Positions 22,158 through 24,731 of a stretch of DNA of 24,731 bases are shown here, piece by piece (position 1 is the stretch's first letter; each line of letters opens with the position of its first letter). Origin of the DNA: a virus; the IMG/VR virus record IMGVR_UViG_3300037240_000057, positions 1-24,731 of that record. One strand, written 5' to 3'. Both the position numbers and the translations under genes were made by a program. Below the pieces are notes generated by a model. The model saw nothing but the letters and a program-made list of their open reading frames with translations, made no database searches and was not told the DNA's origin.

Positions 22158-22223
22158 AGAGAGCATCATGGGTGCCATGAACCAGCCTGCGGACAGGAGG
22201 CACGCCATGGGAGGCGACGACTG

Positions 22224-22343
22224 ATGCTCGGTGACGGCGGTCCCTGGGGCAACGGTGACAGCTACAAGGTCGAGCGCCCGGAGCTGCCCGCCTACGGCGC
22301 GGTGCTCGTGGTCCGGCCGCCGTGGTTCCGGGTGGGCCCGTGA
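22224..22343 (+). CDS. 39-residue hypothetical protein
   Basis: ATG 22224 follows a good GGGAGG site (22209-22214). The product begins MLGDGGPWGNGDSYKVERPE and is followed by AYGAVLVVRPPWFRVGP. It is short and unrecognised, but the ribosome site and context favour translation. It lies between the membrane genes and the lysin. A still shorter ORF upstream (22168-22224) is not called. Confidence 0.45.
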   Translation: MLGDGGPWGNGDSYKVERPELPAYGAVLVVRPPWFRVGP

Positions 22344-22389
22344 CCCGGTTCACGGTGCCGCGGGTGGCCCACTGCGACGGAGGGGTGTC

Positions 22390-23007
22390 ATGACCCGGCT
22401 GATGCGCGACAGCACCACCCTGGCCGACGACCCGATCAGCGGCACGGACATCGTCGCCGCCTACGCCAACGGCCTGTACAAGACCACCAGCGCGGCGGTG
22501 GCCGGCCGGTTCGAGGGCCTGCCCGAGGTGTGGATCGACGTGAACGGCACCGACGTGTACGCCGACGTCCTCGACGTGGAGACCGGCGACGCCACCCTGG
22601 CCGGCGCGGTCGCCTGGGTGAAAGCGAAGCTCGCGACCAAGCCCGTCTACCCGCCGGTCGTCTACTGCGACCGGTCCACGTTGACGCCCCTGTTCAATGC
22701 CATGAGCGCGGGCGGGCTGCACGTGGGCACCCACTTCCGGCTGTGGATCGCCACCCTCGACGGCACCAAGACGGTCCCGGACATGACCGGGGTGACCGCC
22801 GTCCAGTACGCGGGGCAGCCGCAGACCGGCCACCACTACGACGAGTCCATCGTCTACGACAACGCGTGGAAGGCGGCCGCCCCGGCCCCTGCGCCGAAGC
22901 CAGCACCTGTCGTGGTGCTGCCCGTGCTTACTGGGGTGCTGGTGCAGTTGCCCGGCGGGGCGTCACGCATCGTGGTGTCCCACGACGGCGGGAAAACCTG
23001 GCAGTAA
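22390..23007 (+). CDS. Putative endolysin, GH25-like, with C-terminal Asp-box
   Basis: 205 residues. WIDVNGTD (48-55) and VLDVETGDAT (60-69, D62/E64) followed by a TIM-barrel-like core and FRLWIATLDGTK (116-127) then VTAVQYAG (135-142) and YDESIVYDNAW (150-160) match the core layout of GH25-like/DUF1906-type hydrolases, which cleave peptidoglycan glycans. After a Pro/Ala linker (163-173) comes a short tail ending VVSHDGGKTWQ, an Asp-box signature (SxDxGxTW). No signal peptide, so release would need a holin; a strong GGAGGGG site precedes ATG 22390. Activity is inferred. Confidence 0.65.
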   Translation: MTRLMRDSTTLADDPISGTDIVAAYANGLYKTTSAAVAGRFEGLPEVWIDVNGTDVYADVLDVETGDATLAGAVAWVKAKLATKPVYPPVVYCDRSTLTPLFNAMSAGGLHVGTHFRLWIATLDGTKTVPDMTGVTAVQYAGQPQTGHHYDESIVYDNAWKAAAPAPAPKPAPVVVLPVLTGVLVQLPGGASRIVVSHDGGKTWQ

Positions 23008-23019
23008 GGAAGGAACATC

Positions 23020-23193
23020 ATGTGGGCTATCGCTGCGGCGTTCGCGTTCGCGGTCGCATTGCTCCTGGACCTCGCCGACCTCAGCAAGGGGCATCTCAAC
23101 GTGACCACGTTCGCGCTGATCGGCCTGCTCTTCGTCGCGCTGCACCTGGCGTGGCCCGCCTTCTACCCGTGGCGTAACCGGACGGCGGCCTGA
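23020..23193 (+). CDS. 57-residue two-span membrane protein, holin candidate
   Basis: ATG 23020 with AAGGAAGGAAC upstream. Two hydrophobic stretches (WAIAAAFAFAVALLLDLADL and TFALIGLLFVALHLAWPAF) flank a short polar loop, ending in WRNRTAA. It follows the lysin by 12 bases, the classical place for a holin in actinophages. Below the usual size cut-off for gene callers. Confidence 0.65.
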   Translation: MWAIAAAFAFAVALLLDLADLSKGHLNVTTFALIGLLFVALHLAWPAFYPWRNRTAA

Positions 23194-23194
23194 C

Positions 23195-23266
23195 ATGGAC
23201 CTGGTCGGCCTGCTGGTGCTCATCCTCGTGATCTGCGTGGTTTTCTGGCTGGTCAGGCACCGCTAA
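23195..23266 (+). CDS. 23-residue membrane micro-peptide
   Basis: ATG 23195, one base after the previous stop. Sequence MDLVGLLVLILVICVVFW then LVRHR: a single hydrophobic helix with a basic end. It is the last + strand gene before the palindromic gap. Too short for certainty, but the helix is clean and the gene abuts its neighbour. A membrane accessory peptide is plausible. Confidence 0.5.
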   Translation: MDLVGLLVLILVICVVFWLVRHR

Positions 23267-23286
23267 CTATCTACTTTCTAGATAGT
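23266..23286 (+). terminator. AT-rich palindrome after the late operon
   Basis: An 8-bp perfect inverted repeat (ACTATCTA, TAGATAGT; 5-nt loop CTTTC) begins at the last base of the 23-residue gene. It could end late transcription or act as an operator. It is AT-rich in an otherwise GC-rich genome and lacks a long T tract. Confidence 0.45.
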
Positions 23287-23308
23287 GGTTCCCGCAGGTC
23301 AGCTAGCC

Positions 23309-23351
23309 GGTGTGGAAAAACCGCTTATAACATAAGCGCGATTTACACACC
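23309..23351 (-). terminator. Nested hairpin, intrinsic terminator of the minus-strand operon
   Basis: On the minus strand a perfect 7-bp stem CGCTTAT-GTT-ATAAGCG (23338-23322) is followed by GTTTTTCC (23321-23314), the hallmark of a factor-independent terminator. An outer repeat GGTGTG/CACACC (23309-23314, 23346-23351) encloses it. It lies 17 bases after the stop of the minus-strand operon's last gene. Confidence 0.65.
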
Positions 23352-23354
23352 TAC

Positions 23355-23429
23355 TCAGCCGGCCCGTGGCCGCAGCCACAGCCACACGGCCACCTCGGCC
23401 AGCACCAGGACCGCGATCAGCCACCTCAC
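23355..23429 (-). CDS. 24-residue membrane micro-peptide
   Basis: GTG at 23429 shares GTGA with the stop of the gene before it. The product is MRWLIAVLVLAEVAVW followed by LWLRPRAG: one hydrophobic helix with a basic end. It is followed directly by the intrinsic terminator. It mirrors the 23-residue membrane peptide converging on it from the + strand. Existence rests on overlap and position. Confidence 0.5.
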   Translation of the reverse strand: MRWLIAVLVLAEVAVWLWLRPRAG

Positions 23430-23719
23430 CGCCGAGGTTCCCGGATCCGCTCACCGGACCGGCGCCGCAGCGGCTCCGGTTCCTGCCGCCGCTCCTCCCA
23501 CCGGGAGAACACCAGCCCGCCGAGGGCCAGCAGGCCGCACCCGGCCAGCGTCGCGGCGATGGCCAGGACGACGCCCAGCACATGCGCGTACGGGGCGGCC
23601 GCGTGGGCCACCCCGACCACAGCGGCCAGCACCAGGACGAGGGCCGCCGCCTCCCACGGGAACCCGCCACCGCCGCCCTCGACCGTGACCCGCCGCGGGT
23701 TGCTGAATACCGCCTTCAT
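23426..23719 (-). CDS. Two-span membrane protein
   Basis: 97 residues starting at ATG 23719 (four-base overlap with the upstream gene). A short N-terminal basic part and Gly run (EGGGGGFPWE), then spans at about 23-42 and 45-71 (AALVLVLAAVVGVAHA; VVLAIAATLAGCGLLALGG), and a cytoplasmic-type basic tail (SRWEERRQEPEPLRRR). AAGAGG provides the ribosome site. Unknown role in the membrane. Confidence 0.7.
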   Translation of the reverse strand: MKAVFSNPRRVTVEGGGGGFPWEAAALVLVLAAVVGVAHAAAPYAHVLGVVLAIAATLAGCGLLALGGLVFSRWEERRQEPEPLRRRSGERIREPRR

Positions 23720-23970
23720 GGCCGCCTCTTCTTCTTGTTTTCCCTGACCGCGTTCGATGTGCCGCGGATCATCTTGTGGAGCGCCCGTGAGCCGGGCCGC
23801 TGCGTCAGCCTCGTCCCACCGCACCGCTGGCACCGGCCAAGCCGCTTCTTCGTCGACCACGGGTTGGTGCCCTTCCCTTTGCACGCCCGGCACGGGCCGA
23901 AGGGGTGGTAGTAGATGAAGATCAGCCGACCCACGATGAGGACCAGGGCGATGATGACGAGGTGGCTCAT
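23716..23970 (-). CDS. Membrane-anchored zinc-ribbon protein
   Basis: 84 residues. N-terminal span (HLVIIALVLIVGRLIFIYY), then CRAC (C27, C30) and CQRCGG (C47, C50) knuckles in a basic region, ending in a basic tail (ENKKKRRP). The spacing is DnaJ-like. ATGA overlaps on both sides put it in one operon. The same pairing of a span with a CxxC pair is found at 3084-3434. Possibly a membrane-localised nucleic-acid or redox protein. Confidence 0.75.
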   Translation of the reverse strand: MSHLVIIALVLIVGRLIFIYYHPFGPCRACKGKGTNPWSTKKRLGRCQRCGGTRLTQRPGSRALHKMIRGTSNAVRENKKKRRP

Positions 23971-24398
23971 ATGTGGCCCCTCGGGCACGCCGCCATCCCG
24001 TCCGGGTAGCCGTCGGCGTAGCCGTCCCGCCACCCGTCGTCGTGGCCGTCGCGGTACGCCATGCAGCCGGTGCGCTTACAGTCGCCGTCCCGGCATGCAG
24101 CCGGCCGGGGATGCTCCGGCCGCGCCTTCCTCGCCGCCGCCCGCTTGGCTGCCGCCGCTTCCTTCTTCGCCTTCGCGGTGCGCCGCTTGAAGTCGGTCCG
24201 CGTGGTGCAGGTGTGGGTCAGCGGGTTGCCGAGCGGTTTCCGGCACTGCTGGCACTTCGCCGACAGCGACGGCTTCAGCTTCGTCCGGCCGGCCGCTCGG
24301 CCCATCCGGGAGACGCAGACGTGGCCGAGCGGGTTGCTGTAGGACTTGCGGCAGGTGCCGCAGCGGAACAGCGCACCCCGGATCTTCACCTTCACCAC
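23967..24398 (-). CDS. Zinc-binding protein with two C-x2-C-x9-H-x-C fingers
   Basis: 143 residues. Two tandem modules CGTCRKSYSNPLGHVC (C13, C16, H26, C28) and CQQCRKPLGNPLTHTC (C49, C52, H62, C64) are clear duplicates. Then a Lys/Arg/Ala helix (73-95) and a C-terminal part with a GY/GW-DG repeat (DGHDDGWRDGYADGYPDG) flanked by Cys residues (C102, C107, C112, C138). GTG starts at 24398 or, with better spacing from AGGAGG (24408-24403), 24395. It heads the operon. Nucleic-acid binding is likely but unproven. Confidence 0.75.
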   Translation of the reverse strand: MVKVKIRGALFRCGTCRKSYSNPLGHVCVSRMGRAAGRTKLKPSLSAKCQQCRKPLGNPLTHTCTTRTDFKRRTAKAKKEAAAAKRAAARKARPEHPRPAACRDGDCKRTGCMAYRDGHDDGWRDGYADGYPDGMAACPRGHI

Positions 24399-24410
24399 GG
24401 GCCTCCTAGC

Positions 24411-24517
24411 CGCTACCGCAGTAGCTTCGCCGCTACCGCCGCTGACCTGCGTATATGCGTATAGCTGCTACCGCTGGCCCGGGTGGCAGCGCTGTGACCT
24501 GCGCGGTAGCGAGTAGC
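24411..24517. repeat. Cluster of GCTAC/GTAGC motifs upstream of the minus-strand operon
   Basis: Within 107 bp GCTAC occurs at 24412, 24432 and 24467 and GTAGC at 24421, 24506 and 24513, three in each direction; CGCTACCGC or its reverse occurs four times. Between them lies a direct repeat GCGTATA-T-GCGTATA (24449-24463), the most AT-rich stretch nearby. The region has no gene and lies just upstream of the minus-strand operon; it may hold its promoter and operators, or replication iterons. Confidence 0.5.
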
Positions 24518-24519
24518 AG

Positions 24520-24731
24520 TCACCGGCTAGCCTCACGCTCAACAGCCACACGGCGGCAACCACGGGACTTACTCCCGGCCGTCGATACCATCACCGACGG
24601 CACACCGTGGCTGCGGAGCTGAGCGGACATCGCCTCACCGGTCAGGTCCGCCCACCGGTCCGGCCAGCGCCCCGCGAGCCGGTCGGCCAGCTCGTCCCAG
24701 TGCAGGCCGGGGTCGTCGCCGAACACGGCGA
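24520..24731 (-). CDS. C-terminal end of an FtsK/Tra-like or DUF3631-like DNA protein (partial)
   Basis: At least 70 residues, open at the window end. Visible parts: GDDPGLHWDELADRLAGRWP, a DLTGEAMSAQLRSHGVPSV segment and GSKSRGCRRVAVE before the stop. A layout with tryptophan-containing helix, LRxxGVPSVxV strand and KGCRRxxVE ending is familiar as the C-terminal domain of FtsK/Tra-type and DUF3631 proteins of Streptomyces elements and phages, where it probably binds DNA. The catalytic part is outside the window. Confidence 0.65.
   Translation of the reverse strand, partial: AVFGDDPGLHWDELADRLAGRWPDRWADLTGEAMSAQLRSHGVPSVMVSTAGSKSRGCRRVAVEREASR

Noticed and set aside
22168-22224. 18-residue ORF before the 39-residue gene
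   Set aside because: Very short, no hydrophobic or folded pattern, and no clear ribosome site of its own; may only be leader sequence.
22340-22393. 17-residue GTG-started ORF overlapping the lysin start
   Set aside because: Overlaps both neighbours but has no supporting site; at most a coupling leader.
23266-23351. Phage attachment site attP
   Set aside because: Palindromes are compatible, but no integrase gene or tRNA-like core is seen nearby; terminators explain most of it.
24411-24517. Possible CRISPR array
   Set aside because: Repeats are 5-9 bp, unevenly spaced and in both directions; no spacers or cas genes.
1-24731. tRNA, rRNA or insertion sequences
   Set aside because: No cloverleaf-like segments, transposase motifs or terminal inverted repeats were seen by eye; short tRNAs cannot be fully excluded without a scan.

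Overview
The window looks like the late (virion and lysis) half of a siphovirus or siphovirus-type prophage of a high-GC actinobacterium. The evidence is the very high GC with G/C-ending codons, frequent GTG starts, and the order terminase - portal - protease - HK97-type capsid - connector - tail terminator - tail tube - tail chaperone with frameshift - tape measure - large tail protein - lysis genes. No integrase, excisionase or repressor is visible, so lytic versus temperate cannot be decided here. Streptomyces or a related genus is a plausible host, but this is inference.

Layout on the + strand. 1-131: short leader with a terminator-like hairpin. 132-2673: TerS, two small proteins (one Cys-rich) and TerL. 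2691-3434: two small proteins, one a membrane-anchored DnaJ-type zinc ribbon. 3437-8065: portal; a prohead protease extended by three zinc ribbons and a DUF6582-like domain; a gap with a hairpin over the next ribosome site; the major capsid protein. 8065-12236: probable head decoration protein, small proteins, Ig-like/gp6-like connector, tail terminator, tail tube, gp10-like protein. 12254-16470: a small hypothetical, the tail assembly chaperone with a probable -1 frameshift product, the tape measure and two small tail proteins. 16509-20802: a 1292-residue tail protein with an Ala/Pro repeat linker and lectin-like domains, and a small accessory protein. 20802-23266: a lysis/host-interface block of short membrane proteins around a GH25-like lysin, interrupted by one minus-strand gene.

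A palindrome-rich gap (23266-23351) separates this from a convergent minus-strand operon. Reading leftwards, that operon encodes a multi-CxxC zinc protein, a membrane zinc-ribbon protein, a two-helix membrane protein and a 24-residue membrane peptide. All four are joined by 4-base start/stop overlaps and end in an intrinsic terminator. Upstream of it is a 107-bp region with six copies of GCTAC/GTAGC, and then the C-terminal end of a DNA-processing protein (FtsK/Tra-like or DUF3631-like) that runs off the window.

The structural and packaging genes build a siphovirion and fill it with DNA. The 3' plus-strand block probably serves lysis. The most unusual features are the recurring CxxC zinc sites (in the terminase, protease and two membrane proteins), the frameshift without a canonical slippery heptamer, and the compact membrane/zinc operon. 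Functions of the small proteins are not established from sequence alone.
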